From: Cyprinodon diabolis
Taxonomy: Eukaryota; Chordata; Actinopteri; Cyprinodontiformes; Cyprinodontidae
Assembly (NCBI GenBank): GCA_030533445.1
Contig: CM060068.1
Span: 15,963,479 to 16,027,478 of the forward strand
DNA length: 64,000 bases
Direction of reading: 5' to 3'
This document shows, piece after piece, positions 23,243 through 35,424 of the stretch. Each line of letters opens with the position of its first letter. Position 1 is the first letter of the stretch. The notes under the pieces are model-generated. The model was not told the origin of the DNA, did not search any database, and worked only from the letters and a program-made list of their open reading frames with translations. Position numbers and translations under genes: made by a program.

Positions 23243-26200
23243 ATGGACAATCATAAATCGTTTCTCCGTGCCTTTTTTGCATGGTTGAACGGTGAGTGCA
23301 TTTTATTTCAAAAGAGGCTTTTAGATATTTACTGCAATTGATTCACAGAAGCTATTAAAAATATTTAATACATATCTTATTTTATTAATATTTTATTGAA
23401 ATGTCTGTTTCAGTCTCAAGTTTTTTTAACCAGTAAATTCTGTTAAAAATATCTATATTTATTAACAGCTTATTTAATCCACAATTACCATCTTTGTCTT
23501 TTTCTGCTTAAGGTCTACCTATCAGAGACCCAGAAGATTCTGGTAAGATAGTGACTATAGATGTGATATTAGCAGACATGTGAACCTCATTTAACCCTAA
23601 TATTGTTGCATGATTAGCCCGTCTGTTTTGGGTCAGTCTCAAATGGTGTAAGCTGGAGCAGTACAAGATAGTCTCTTGTGTGTTTGTGAATGCACAAATG
23701 CCATGAGAGTTCAGCTTGCAGACAAGGTTAGAAACTGATGTTAAGGCAAAGTAAAATTCAGAAACACTGAGTCAGTTTAGAGAAAATAAAAATCCTAAAC
23801 TAAATTTATCATGGTATACCTTTACAATTATACTTTTTAAACGCATGACTGACTTGAGTAAATAAATCGTTCTAGTTCACTTACCATTCTCTGTTTTTCC
23901 ATTAATAATAAAGCTCAGATGAAAGAGTCACCAAGTAAGTGATTACATTTTGTTTCTGAAAATATTTTATTCATCTTTGGAAAGTAGTAGTTGATGTTTC
24001 TGTTCAGTTCTAGATGAACCATGGAGGGAACTACGCTGGAGGTGAGTTAACAGTAACACTATAACAGCTCATCATTAACTACCAGTTCATTGCTGACAGT
24101 CTGTTTACAACCCTAGTGAAATGTAGAATTTGTGCGTCACAGCTTACTGGAGGAGAAAAACATAGAAAAAAGAAAAAACTCAAAGTAATTGAGGTTTTGT
24201 TGGGTTAAGTATGGGTACCTGGAAATTTGGTCCTAAAGGAATTTTGACACAACAGGAAATGAAGTACAGAAGCAGGGAGAGGAGGAAAAAGTAGGGGCAA
24301 AATCATAAAATTGAATGAAATTAAAATAACTTTTTAAAACTCCAACTTTTTTAAATAATTTAAACAATTTGCATATTTTTGTAAGTTCTTAGACACTAAC
24401 TTTTTTTTGTGAAAGTATAGGAAAAATATTTTATATAACTTAGATTATGTTAGTTTTACTGATGGTCTTTGGCCCCAAATGGTTGGCTAGAATGCGTTTT
24501 GTTGTCTCTTTTGGGTTTTGACAGAACTAACAAATGAATGTGCTTGATGTTCTCAGTGAAAAATACCAGGATCTTCAATATATTCAAGAATACAAACCTG
24601 AAAAAGATGACATCGGGTACCTTCGAGTGCTTCTTTATGGACCCGTTGGTGCTGGGAAGTCCAGTTTCATCAACTCTGTCAGTAACGTCATTCGAGGTCG
24701 AATGACAATTCCTGCTTTGGCCAGTGCAACCACATCCGACAAAAGTTTCACCAAAAGGGTAAACAAAAAGCTAATAAATATGAATAAAAAGTTTGAGTAG
24801 TGTATGAAAGAACCAGAAATATACAGACGGGATCCTTTCAGTAGTCTTTTGCCCACTGTTGTGCATTATCTTGGCGCTGATGACTGGCTTGATTGTTCAT
24901 TCCACTCACCTGCCCAGTCGACCAGTTGGAATTTACCTCATCCTCTGGGCATGCACTGAACTTTAAGATTAGGTTAGTGACTCACACGTTCATGATCTTC
25001 CTCCGCCAGATTGACAGGGTTTCTAACCTGTGTTTACCTTTTTACAGAGGTTCCTGCCCTAGCTGCTAACTAAAGATCTGTTGTTTTTTTTTTAAATAAA
25101 TTTTTTTTAAATAAAAGTTTTCTAAATATCATACTGTCTGTCCATCTGAATAGTAATACTAGGTTCCGTGTTCCGAGCCTTGACAAAATAGTCTGATAGA
25201 CAGTGGTGTTCAGACGTAGAACAGTGTATAACTCACCTCGAATCAGGCATGCAGGAAATCCTGACACATTTGCATAATCAGGCTACCCCTGCTCCCTGCT
25301 TCCGCCTACAACAGCTTATGCTTCTACGTGACCTGCTGTCAGACCTGTAGCTTTCAGATACGTCAGAGGTAGTCTATATTATCTTGCTTCTAGCCAGCAA
25401 AACAAAGCTGTGGGGAACTTCTGAATGGCAGAACAACCCTTGCCTTTTCACAAGAACTAATCAGAGGGTCTCAGACTTTCATTAATTAATTAGAGAAATG
25501 ACTGCATCAGCAAAATGCATTTTCTCTTAATTAACTTTTTCTCCTTTTTTAGTATGAAACTCATAAATTCAATAGAGGACGAGGAAGCTCGAAGACATTT
25601 TACCCTGTGGTCTTCAGCGACATCATGGGTCTGGAAGAAGGGGAAATACAAGGAGTTCATGCTAGTGACATCAAGCTGGCTTTGGAAGGACATGTAAAGG
25701 AAGGCCACAAGGTGCAGCAAATGCAAACCACCAGTTCTGAAAAATATTCTGAAATTAGTGAAAAAATGAAAGTAACCCACAATTTAAAGATAAGGATTGT
25801 ATTTATTTGAACTAATTCATGTTAAAGATGATGTCTTTTCTAGTTCAACCCAGTAGGTCCTCTATCTGAAGATGACCCAGGCTACAACCCGACACCCTCT
25901 GCTGATGACAGAGTTCATGTCTTGGTCTGCGTGATGTCGGCCAACGCCTCACAGATTCAATCATCAGTTCTAGAGAAAATGAAGACTGTCAGAGAAACAG
26001 CCAGTGATCTGGGTGAGTTTAAGGATTTTTATTTGCATGACATACTAACAGAAGAAATCCAGTTAAATGAAACTGTCAGTGTCCATCCATATTTACCGAT
26101 TATTCCTTCAGGGTCACTGTGGGGCCGGTGCCTATGTCCAGGTACACCTGGACAGGTCACTAGTCCATCGCAGGGCAACACAGACAAAGACATAACCATG

Positions 26201-26785
26201 CACACACATACACCTAAGGCCAATATGGAGAAGCCAATTAACCCAACAGTCATGTTTCTAGACTCCAGGAGTAAGCTGGAGTACCCAGAGAGAACCAACA
26301 CAAGAACAGAGAGAACATGCTAACTAACTGTCAGTGTCTCTGGCACAAACTGGTGCTGTATTTACTCTCACTCACTTTAACTTTTCAAATGATAAAACCA
26401 CAAATGTGTGGCTAACAATTGTTTACTTTTTTACCTGCAGGAATTCCTCAAATGGCCATAATGACACGCATTGATGAAGTCTGTGAAGAAACTGAAAAAA
26501 ACTTGAGAAATGTGTACAAGAGCAAACACTTAAAGAAAAAGGTGAGATTCAGTCAATTTGTCCAGAGACATCATACCTATTTCAGATTGTAACAGTGACT
26601 TTTTATTTTTTTTTATTTTTAAGATGAGAGATTTCAGTGCAGCAGTGGGAATCCCAATGAACTGCATCTTTCCTGTGAAGAACTACAGTGCCGAAATCAA
26701 CATGAACGATGATATTGATACTCTGATCCTGAGTGCCCTGAGGAAAATGATTGACTTTGGAGATGACTTCATTGAAAAGATTTAA
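23243..26785 (+). CDS. Interferon-induced protein 44-like, copy B, complete
   Basis: Eight coding exons: 23243-23291, 23513-23542, 24008-24041, 24557-24758, 25553-25711, 25844-26012, 26441-26541, 26624-26785. They sum to 906 nt, 301 aa, with every junction in phase and GT-AG. Domains: LDEPWREL entry motif (res. 28-35), P-loop GPVGAGKSS (66-74), G3-like DIMGLE (128-133), G4-like MTRID (222-226), then a helical C-terminus. IFI44L family members are interferon-induced and reported to bind GTP or modulate innate signalling; the exact role in fish is not known to me. An ISRE lies upstream. An in-frame ATG at 24534 abutting exon 4 could give a shorter isoform. A conserved 16-nt exon-like piece at 23919-23934 would break the frame and is left out. 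Confidence 0.9.
26070..26330 (-). repeat. SINE-like dispersed repeat, fragment, in copy B
   Basis: Same repeat and same intron position as 3860-4145 in copy A, with a small internal deletion. It was therefore present before A and B separated. Confidence 0.7.
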
Positions 26786-27065
26786 AATGGGCTTTTGAAG
26801 ACACATTGTGTCTGCTTTACTCTCGCTACTATTGATTTGGTATTTTCAGAAGAAGCTGCAGCTAGCTAGCTTCTTTATGTTTCTGAGTAGTCGTCATATT
26901 CTGCACTTCCAGTTAGCTGGGTGCTTATGTACAGAAAAATTTACTCCATTTTTATTCCATTTTATTTATTTATTTGGAGAGACATTGCTGTTTCATAAAG
27001 TTTTCTTTCTGCTTAGCCAGGTAGCAGTAGGTATGGTTGGAGGTGCAGCAGCCAGAACACGAAAA

Positions 27066-27100
27066 GAGGCTACTGTATATATATTATATACAGTAGCCTC
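27066..27100. repeat. Perfect hairpin, 16-bp arms with 3-nt loop
   Basis: Arms GAGGCTACTGTATATA and its exact complement, separated by TAT, in the 3' flank of copy B. A second partial TATACAGTA copy follows. Probably the fold-back core of a small transposon end. Copy A lacks it. Confidence 0.85.
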
Positions 27101-27267
27101 TGTATTATATACAGTAAATTATATATATAAAATTCTCTTCTTGTTAATATTAGCTAATCTTGTGAAATTCTGTGTTTTATTGAGTATTGCATTCTCTTTA
27201 TTAACCTCTGTATATCTATTCACATTTTCTTGCATCATCATTCCCTTCCTCAAGTCATCCCATTGGA

Positions 27268-27544
27268 AATGGAAGATTACATACGGGCAGTGGAAATGCT
27301 CCACCTATCCGATCACCTAGATCGAGAATAGAAGGAAGAGCTGAGGGAACCATTGTTGTTCCTTTTTACCTTAGATAAGGATTATGAGGGATTTTGCCAA
27401 GAAATTATGGACATTAACCAAATACAGATCTATTCTGTCTTTGAACTTGAACCCCTACAAATATTCTGTCATGGTCATGTCAGTAAAAATAAAAACTATT
27501 GTTCAGTGTTTGCATTTGGGTACTTTTCTCTTCAATTCCTGACA
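27268..27544 (+). repeat. Retroelement-like relic downstream of copy B
   Basis: Homologue of 5029-5445. The frame starting MEMEDYIRAVE has a stop at codon 23. The LTR-like segment 27467-27544 keeps both tips, TGTCATGG and TGACA, but lacks about 135 internal bases that copy A has. Confidence 0.45.
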
Positions 27545-27749
27545 TATACATGGTTCATGAGATATACAGAATTTCTCTGGTACAACAACATACAGTATGT
27601 TTATACAGATAAATGTATGTAATTGCGTAAGCATGTCACTAAATCACCCTCCTACATCTTTTGCCGCAAATATCTTTTTAAAGACGTTTGCAAGGATACT
27701 GGAGCTTTATTCTTCAGTTTCTTTTTTGTTTATTTTATACCCCCATTTT

Positions 27750-28010
27750 ATATAACATTCAGCAGTCTAATGGCAGTGGGGTAGAAACTGTTCTGGAGTC
27801 TGCTGGACCTGCATCGGATGTTTCGAAGTCTCTTTCCAGAAGGCAGCAGGTAGAACAGTCCATGTTGGGGGTGTGAGGGGTCATTTTAATGGGCTCGGGG
27901 CAGGAAGCACTGGGATGAAATGTCTTTAATGGAGGGAAGCGGCCCGATGATTCTCTCTGCTGTTCTTGCCACTCTTCTCACCTTTTTCCAGCCTCACACT
28001 GGAAGAAGTT
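27750..28010 (-). mobile_element. Rex1-like LINE fragment (3' ORF tail)
   Basis: The antisense reading encodes the same C-terminal pattern as the element at 5.7 kb, with an FLP-type GRR and TPLPLDC end. Matches the shorter fragment at 56720-56865. Confidence 0.65.
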
Positions 28011-28149
28011 TTCATGTCTGTGTTTTCATGAGTGTGGCAGTGCCCTAGTGCCCTCTTTTGGCCAGTTGCCACTACTTTAGCCTAAAAGATTTTGACATAA
28101 AAGATGTAATCATAGTCAAAGCAGTAACATGTAAGTCCTAACTTTTTTT

Positions 28150-28340
28150 TTTCCAGCTTTTATTGTCATTATGCTGTCATAAACACAGAGCAACAAAATT
28201 AGCTCTCTGTATTTAACCAATCCCCCTTGGGGAGCAGTGTGCTGCCATTGTCCAGTGCCTGAGAAGCAGTGTGGGGGTTAAGGGTTTTTAGTCAGGGACC
28301 CTGAGTGGCGGTCACAACCACTTGGCCACCACTCCCTTGA
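28150..28340. repeat. LINE 3'-tail-like repeat
   Basis: Poly-T start then TTTATTGTCATTATG and a GGGGAGCAGTGTGCTGCC core, a composition common to 3' ends of fish non-LTR elements. Confidence 0.45.
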
Positions 28341-28344
28341 TTCT

Positions 28345-29050
28345 AAAGAAATACATATTTGATAGACCACTGGGAAATTTCTTTATGTCTACACAGCAAA
28401 AAGGACTAAAGTTTATTTAACTTTCACAGATTTGATTTTCGCACTTTTTAAGTGTTTAGAAAGTACCATTATCTTAAAAATTGTAGTAACACTTCCCAAT
28501 AGTTAAATAATTAACACTGTGTCAGTTCCCCTTTTTTACTCACAAATAAGAGTTAAATTAACACTTTGGGAATGAGATAGTTGATGCTCAGAGTCACAAA
28601 TAAAGCCATTACTTTATTAATTCAACACTTTAAAATTGCTACCTCAAAAAAACCAAATATGATTTGGTTTTATCATGATAAAGAAAAACTTAAGTAAATA
28701 CATGGTTTTTAGTAATTTAACTTTTCCAGCTATGGCTCAAAGTTTGTAAACTGTTGTACAATGGATAAGTCTTCCAAAACCAGTAAATAGAAAACAAACC
28801 AGTTAAATGATATAGGAACTTTGATGGAAACCTTAACATCCAACATTGTCAGTTATGAAAAAATGAACAGATATTGGCCATTCAGATTTATTTAACAACA
28901 TTTGATTATTGGTTTCTATAGCTTTTTAACCACCATATGGAGCATAAATTACAAACAAAAAATGGTTTCCCCGTTAAGTACCACAAATGAAGAACAAGGA
29001 ACAACTGGAGAAATAGACAGGTTGAATACAACAGGGACTTGGCGCAGTTG
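28345..29050. other. Unassigned AT-rich DNA
   Basis: No gene or recognisable element. Confidence 0.5.
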
Positions 29051-29059
29051 ACATTCGTT

Positions 29060-30265
29060 AAATGTAGTCAAACAATAGATGATTGTGTGATTTTGGTCTT
29101 TGCGATACATGGCGATCTCTTCATCCTAACGGTAAGGAATACACTTTCTTTTCTAATGTCCATCATTCCTACTCTTACTTGGACTATTTCTTAACCAGCT
29201 ATCGTCCCATATCCTTAGTTAATGTGGATATTAAAATAATCTGTAAAGCTTTAGCAAAACAATTAGATAAAGTCACTCCTCTCATAATCCACCCAGATCA
29301 AACTGGTTTTATTAAAGGAAGGCAGTCAGCCGCTAACACACGCAGACTGCTTGATTTAATAGATAATTCCTACAGTAAAAATTTAAAATCCTACATAGTC
29401 TTTAGATGCAGAAAAAGCATTTGATAGAGTAAACTGGAAATTTTTATTTGCTACTCTACATAAATTTGGTTTTGGCAATTCCTTTATAAATTGGTTAAAA
29501 ATCTTATACAGCTTCCCAACAGCCCATGTCAGGACAAATAATCAAACATCTTCCAGCTTTTGTCTCCAGAGGGGCACCAGGCAGGGATCCCCACTCTCCC
29601 CCTCACCTTTTGCCATTTTTATTGAGCCTCTAGCTGCTACAATCAGACAAACTAATGTGGTTAAATGTATAAAGGCATGAAAATAGAGCATAAAAATAGT
29701 CTTTACGCAGATTATGTATTACTTTATCTCTTGCACAACACTTGCCCCTTTCAAGTAATTAGATTAGTAGAATATTTCTCAAAAGTCTCAGATTACTCTA
29801 GAAATTGGTCTAAATCTATAGTACTACCAATGAATTGCTTTCTACACAATCCCTCAGGTCTACAGTTGCAATGAGGAAATATCAAATATTTGAGAATTAC
29901 TGTGTCATCCAAACTAGCTGAGTTACTAAAACTCAACCACATCCCTCTTTTAAAAAAGATAGAAGAGGACCTAGAAAGATGGGAGTCGCTTCCGATCTCC
30001 CTTATGGGTAGGGTAGCCTCAATTAAAATGATGGTCTTACCTAGAATTAACTACTTATTTTCAATGATCCCCAATAAAGCATCACTCGACTGGTTTAAAT
30101 CTCTAGATTCTTCCATCTCTAAATTTCTTTGGAAGGATAAACCCCCTTATACCAGCTTAAAGACAGTACAGAAAACCAAAGACAGAGGGGGACTAGATTT
30201 ACCTAACTTCCAAAACTACTACTTAGCAAATAGACTACAATATATCTCTAAATGGATAAGCTGCC
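29060..30265 (+). mobile_element. L1/Tx1-like LINE relic
   Basis: Reverse-transcriptase fragments in three frames: YRPISLVNVD and HPDQTGFIKGRQ (29.2-29.32 kb), DAEKAFDRVNW (29.41 kb), RGTRQGSPLSP (29.57 kb), YADYVLLYL (29.70 kb, where the catalytic ADD reads ADY) and WKDKPPY..GGLDLPNFQNYY (30.13-30.22 kb). Endonuclease and both ends are missing. Dead. Confidence 0.85.
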
Positions 30266-30540
30266 TGCTTCTGCTCTAAATAGTTCTTGCACAATTTGGA
30301 GGCGTGTTTAAGGTAATTGTCCTGTTGTAGGATGAAATTGGCTCCAATCAAGCGCTGTCCATGGTCTTTTACTGTTGGGGCAGGGCCTCCAGACAACAGC
30401 CTCCGTGGATCACCAAGTGCAAGAGGCTGCTTTCCTGCCATCCACCGGGGAGCCAACACTCTTGATTGAAGGACTCTGTAGATCTGGGATGTACTTGTAG
30501 GTTTATGTTTCTTGATGGTGTACAGCCACCACATCATTTA
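30266..30540 (-). mobile_element. Tc1-family transposase fragment (second family)
   Basis: The minus strand encodes RLIGANFILQQDN followed by KHASKLCKNYLEQKQ, the second-Asp region of another Tc1 lineage. It differs from the intact element at 20.9 kb. Upstream 60 codons look unrelated. Truncated and dead. Confidence 0.7.
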
Positions 30541-30719
30541 ATTTTTTTTGATAAAAAGTCTACAATACCTTGGGGGAGTAAATAAAAACACGTCAATACT
30601 GCCATTGTGTGCATAGAATAAATTATGGATTATATGTAAATATTTACAATAAACTTACTAATGTTAGCCATCTGCATTTGTTCATGCTCCTCGGTTTAGG
30701 TGGTAATTATAACCCAACC

Positions 30720-32330
30720 CTGCCAACATGGTCCGAGCATAGTACAAACATAAGAATGTTTATGGAAGGACTCCAGGTCTGAGGTTGATCTAAAATACAT
30801 AAAATAAAAAAGGCAAATAAGATGATATGTAAAACAAAAGATAATCCTGGTGGTTTTATATATTAACTGCACTTTAAATTGTGTACCTAAAGGACAGATA
30901 GATGGGTATGTTTTTAAACCAGCATGCATCGTAAACAATCTGTTGAAGTCTTGTGTTTCCTGCGGAACCCTTTGGAATCCATTTTTAATTCCAGTCTTAC
31001 TTCAAAGGCCCATGTCGACAGGCCTCAAAGTACCACTTATGTACACCAGTCAAATGATGCAGATCTCCTGTCAAAAAGATCCTGTAATCAGATTTGTTAT
31101 GTATAGTAAATCTTGTGTACTACAAATCACATGTGACAAAGACCATTGGTATGCTCTAATTGCTATAAAGAGTAAATAAAAACTTACGTTGAAAGCTTCA
31201 AGCATGTCTGCTTCCTCACAGGTGTACCAAAAATTGTTGCAAATGTCTCCGTTCCAACTCAGAAGCAGGGGCACAGTTCTTTTCATTTCTGGCCCCAAAA
31301 AGATTGAATTGGAATAAAGAAATAATAAAATTGCTTTCTTACCATACATAGAACAAAAACCTATTTATAACAGTATACTGTTTACTTACAACCAGAATCT
31401 TTTTACTTAGGTTCTTTGAACCGTACTTGATATTCAGGCTGTGTTTCACACCGCAGTTTTTGTATTAGCCACTGTCTGTAAAACATCAAAGCACAATTAT
31501 AATGCATTGAGCATCATGTTGTTTTTATGACTAATATTACAAAAAGCAACTAACTAAAAAGTGCTGATATTTGTCTGTTTGCATCAGTGCAAAATTATAA
31601 ACTAACTCAAACACTTCTGTGTTATTTACATACCATAATTGGTTGATAGAGTGCAATGGCCTGCAATGGAGAAGAGCTAGTTGCATTTCTACTACTGTGA
31701 CCACATTAGGATTATCAAAAACACACAAGGTTTACCAACAATATCAAAAGTAGCCTTACAGAAAAATTGTCAAAGGCCATTTTTTCGTAAGTCTACTTTC
31801 AACAAAATGAGATGTTTACCGTGTCTGCATGGTCCGTGACTTGTGTCGGGGCTAGCATCACGAATCATAGCTCACACAAGGATAAATGGCTCTAGTAATA
31901 ATAACTACGATTAATCACCTTTCCCCGCAAATACTACTGTTGCATTACAAAAAACATGACGTGCTAGTATCTGTGTGTAATGCAGTGAAAATTTGATAAT
32001 TTTTATGGGGTAAATAAGGATCTTTGGCTAACGTATAACTACTGATTACAAAATAAACTTATCTTCCCTGGAAAGTTACAATATAGATGTAGATAACGTT
32101 TACTAGCAGTGATGTTAAATGGATTTCTCCAAATAGCATTTCAAACTTTACCTGTCAAGCATAAACTTTAAAATCACAGGTCGGGCATCCACTGATGCAG
32201 CAGTTGCAGTGTACGCCATCTCGTGAAAGAATGTCCCAAAAACACTCTTGGTCTTGTTTCTCTCTTCAGTTGACTTTTTCTTCTTGCAACAGTGTGGGTG
32301 GACACTTTCCTCTTACGACTCTCGGCAATT
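30720..32330 (-). pseudogene. Multi-exon pseudogene of an uncharacterised teleost gene family
   Basis: Exons with GT-AG borders: about 32219-32152 (MAYTATAASVDARPVILK), 31475-31407 (QWLIQKLRCETQPEYQVRF), 31278-31188 (TVPLLLSWNGDICNNFWYTC), 31081-30887 (DLHHLTGVHKW, CRHGPL, WIPKGS, YLSFR) and from 30789 (STSDLESFHKH). Phases agree between most exons. The order FW-x-C, LHH, HGPL, KGS, LESFH matches a multi-copy fish protein family that I know only as uncharacterised, possibly transposon-related. Two in-frame TAA codons (30999-30997 and 30987-30985), a phase break before 31081 and a frameshift after LESFHKH show it is inactive. The function of the parent family is unknown to me. Confidence 0.6.
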
Positions 32331-32339
32331 TTCAAAGAA

Positions 32340-33065
32340 CCACGACGATAAAGGCAAACTTGACTGGATGAAAATATAGCTCACCAAATATTGCTGGGGA
32401 CAAGCACGTAAGATCGCCTTACGTAAACATATCACCAGAATGATTGACATTTGGGAGGACCACTTATTTAGATGATCCACCCAGATATAAATGTCTCTAT
32501 ACCTTAAAACTTTAACATTTAGATCTGTGCTGAGGCCTCCATCTGGCTAATCCCCCAAACTTTGCTTACAGAATTCTTTGTTTATTTTAAGAAAGAGGAT
32601 GTGGAAAGAAAATTACATTCCTAAATTCTTATAAAAAGGGCGTTATCAAGTCATGTAATTTATTTTCCACTCTATAGGGTACACCGTCAATGGCTTGTCT
32701 ATTTTCAAAATATTTTTATACGTAGCGTATACTAGACTATAAGGCGCATGACATTAATGATCATTAATGTTATTAATGTTTAAGTCTCTCATAGCTGCTT
32801 TATTCCCATGTTCTACAGAGTAACCAATAGCATTGAATTTAAGGCTGCCATTTTGGGGTCAATATACACATGCCTACATAAGCATGTGTATATTGTACAG
32901 CACTACACTAGCTGTAATACTATGGCTTTGTACTTTACCAAAGTCTGAGAAACTCGTGAGGATTTTCTCCAAACAACATACCTACAGTATACGAGAGTCA
33001 GCAGCTCTGGGCAAGACTAAGCTTTGCATTTGCACCTCAAAAACAAAGCACACACCTTTGAATTA
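32340..33065. other. Unassigned DNA
   Basis: No gene supported. A short inverted pair, CATGCCTACATAAGCATG, lies at 32869-32886. Confidence 0.5.
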
Positions 33066-33069
33066 AAGT

Positions 33070-33210
33070 GTTGTTTAGATTTTGGACATGGAGGAGAGAT
33101 GGCTTGAAAGAGGCATCAAGGAAGCCATCTTGTGAAAAGGGAAAAGCCATTACTGAACAGAGGGGGAGGATTGCAGTTTCAGCTTCCAAGCATTTACAAT
33201 TCAGTCATGG
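33070..33210 (+). mobile_element. Penelope-like endonuclease fragment
   Basis: Encodes ERWLERGIKEAIL then stops, the same GIY-YIG tail (RWFERGMKEAIY) as at 9.36 kb. Confidence 0.7.
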
Positions 33211-33639
33211 AACTCATTGATGTACAATAATGTTTTGCTGATTTCATGAACTGGGCTTATGTTTCATGTAAAACAAACGATTATAGGATTCTTCATGTCT
33301 CCATACCATCATTCCAGGACCCTGCAACTCTGATGTTCAACCAAATGTTGATGTACTATACTTTAGTCTGGAATCTCAGTGAGAGGGCTTTAGGTATGCA
33401 TTAAAAGGTTTGCCTGAGGGAGAATCAGGATTGGTCACTTTGACTTTTTACTTTAGTTTCGTTTGCAGTAAGCAATACAACTGTTTCAAAATAAGAGTTA
33501 AATCTTCAGATCTTATGGTGACATTTAAACATACCCTTAATCTCTTCTCCTGTCCGTATTTGTTTCTAGCTGGGTTTTAATATTTTCTGTTGTCATGTTC
33601 ATTTTAGAAGAGAACTACGTAACTTCTGTACTTCACATT

Positions 33640-35421
33640 AGAAGAAAAAGAAAAAAAACGGGGATTTTCAATATGTTCTGGAATACTAGCCTGAAAAAGA
33701 TGACATCAGGTACCTTCGAGTCCTTCTGTATGGTCCAGTTGGAGCTGGGAAGTTCAGTTTTATCAGCTCGGTTAGTGATGTAATTCACGGTCGGATGAGG
33801 AGTCCTGCTATGTCCACTGGGATTGTGTCCAAAGAATAGAGCTTCACTAAAAAGGAAAAAAAAAAAAAAAAAAAAAAAGGACTTTTCGGTTTATCTCTGA
33901 AGATTTCAATGAATAAAAACTTTAATGTGTAACAGAACAGGAGCAGGTCAGAGTAGCTGTTGGTTCAACACTGCATCTGGATCATATTCAGGTTTCTTTG
34001 CTTATGTAGGCTCTGTGTTTAGATAAAATTCACTTCTAACCTTACAGTTTCTGGTTTGTTGGGTCTGGTTCTGTGAGAGTTTCATGAATAAATCAAAATT
34101 ACTGTATCAGCAACAGGGATTGTCTGTGGATCAACATTTTTTCCCAGACACAAAAGCTTAATGTTGTTACTTTTTTAAATAACAAAAAGTTCAACAAAAG
34201 CATAAATCCAGAAAAAAAAAAAAAAAAAAAAACTGAAAACCAGGAATACTCACAACGAGAAGGGGACAAAGTAATGATGACAAACCAGCAAAGAGTGACT
34301 GAGCAGGAGGAGAACAAATGGGAAACAAAGACCAGGCTAATTAGCAGATTGGGAGCAGGTGTGAAAAGAGGAGGCAAAAAGGGAGCGAGGGAAAAGGAGA
34401 CTGACACAAGAGGGCAGACAGGAAATATCCAAGAACTCAAAATAAAAAAGTAAATACCTAGAACACAAGAATGAAAAAGACCAATGAAAACTCAGAGATA
34501 AAACTTGAACAGAACCAAAACCATGACACCTCTCTGTATTTCAGTATGAAATTCATAAATTCATTAAAGGTAGAGGAAGCTCATGGACATTTTACTCTGT
34601 GGTCTTCAAAAATATCATGGGTCTGGAAGATGGGACCAACCATGGAGTCCATGTGGATAACATCAACCCAGGTTTTAAGAGACATGTGAAAGAGGGCCAC
34701 ACGGTGCAACAACTGCAACCAGTTCTGAAAATAAGTGATTGAAAGTACCCCTGATTTAAAGATAAGTGTTGTGTTTGTTTAGAATAAAGTTCACTTTGTA
34801 TCTTCTGCTTTTTTCCAGTTTAATCCAGTAGGCCCACTATCTCAAGATGACCCAGGCTACAACCCAACCCCTTATCCTGCTGATTAAGTTAATGTGGTGG
34901 TCTGTGTTATGTCTGCCAACGCTCCACATATTAAATCATCAGTTCTGGAGAAGATGAAGAGTGTCGGTGAAACAGCCAGTGACCTGGATGAGTTTAAAGA
35001 GAATGATCTGGTGTGAGAAGAAATCCCAAAAAAGTCCACCATCAGTGTTGCTTTTTAATAATAAAAAGCAATAATTATTTATTTGAGTGGGTTTCTTTTC
35101 CTGCAGGAATTCCTCAAATAGACATGATGACGCACATTGGTGAAGCCTGTGCTGAAATAGAAAAAAACTTGAGGAACATGTACAAGAGCAAACACCTGAG
35201 AAAGAAGGTGAGATTCCGTTTGTTTAGAGATATCATACAAGGATGTTTCAAACTTTGTGAAGATGAGAGATTTCAGCGCAGCCATGGGAATCCCCATGAA
35301 CTGCATTTTTCCTGTGAAGAACTACAGTGAAAAAATCAATGCAGCCAATGATATTAACACTCTGATCCTGAGTGCTCTGAGGACGATAACTGACTTTGAA
35401 AATGACTTTGAGAAAGTGTAA
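33640..35421 (+). pseudogene. Interferon-induced protein 44-like, copy D, pseudogene
   Basis: All later exons of the family can be aligned: about 33660-33850 ([20 protein letters not shown]), 34545-34700 (GRGSS, NIMGLED), 34820-34985, 35107-35207 and 35262-35421. Stops lie at 33687-33689 (TAG), 33837-33839 (TAG) and 34885-34887 (TAA). The P-loop Ser is Phe (GAGKF). Two donors are lost: AGG|GT has become a poly-A run near 33853, and G|GTGAG is G|ATGAG near 34986. The LDEPWRE exon and the start are not found. The second intron holds a further insertion. Lacks the SINE-like repeat present in A and B. Confidence 0.93.
34205..34535 (-). repeat. LTR-like insertion in intron of copy D
   Basis: Poly-A run at 34214-34231, then sequence ending AACCAAAACCATGACA. 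The reverse complement starts TGTCATGGTTTTGG, like the TGTCATGG start of the relics at 5233 and 27467. The class is uncertain. Confidence 0.35.
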
Positions 35422-35424
35422 AAT

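Noticed and set aside
23919..23934. 16-nt exon-like sequence between exons 2 and 3 of copy B (also near 1126 in copy A)
   Set aside because: It has AG and GT borders but including it shifts the frame out of LDEPWREL; without it all phases fit.
31620..31690. 27-nt exon reading AIALYQPIM with acceptor and donor
   Set aside because: Its phase creates a stop with the next exon; the ATG exon at 32219 joins in frame without it.
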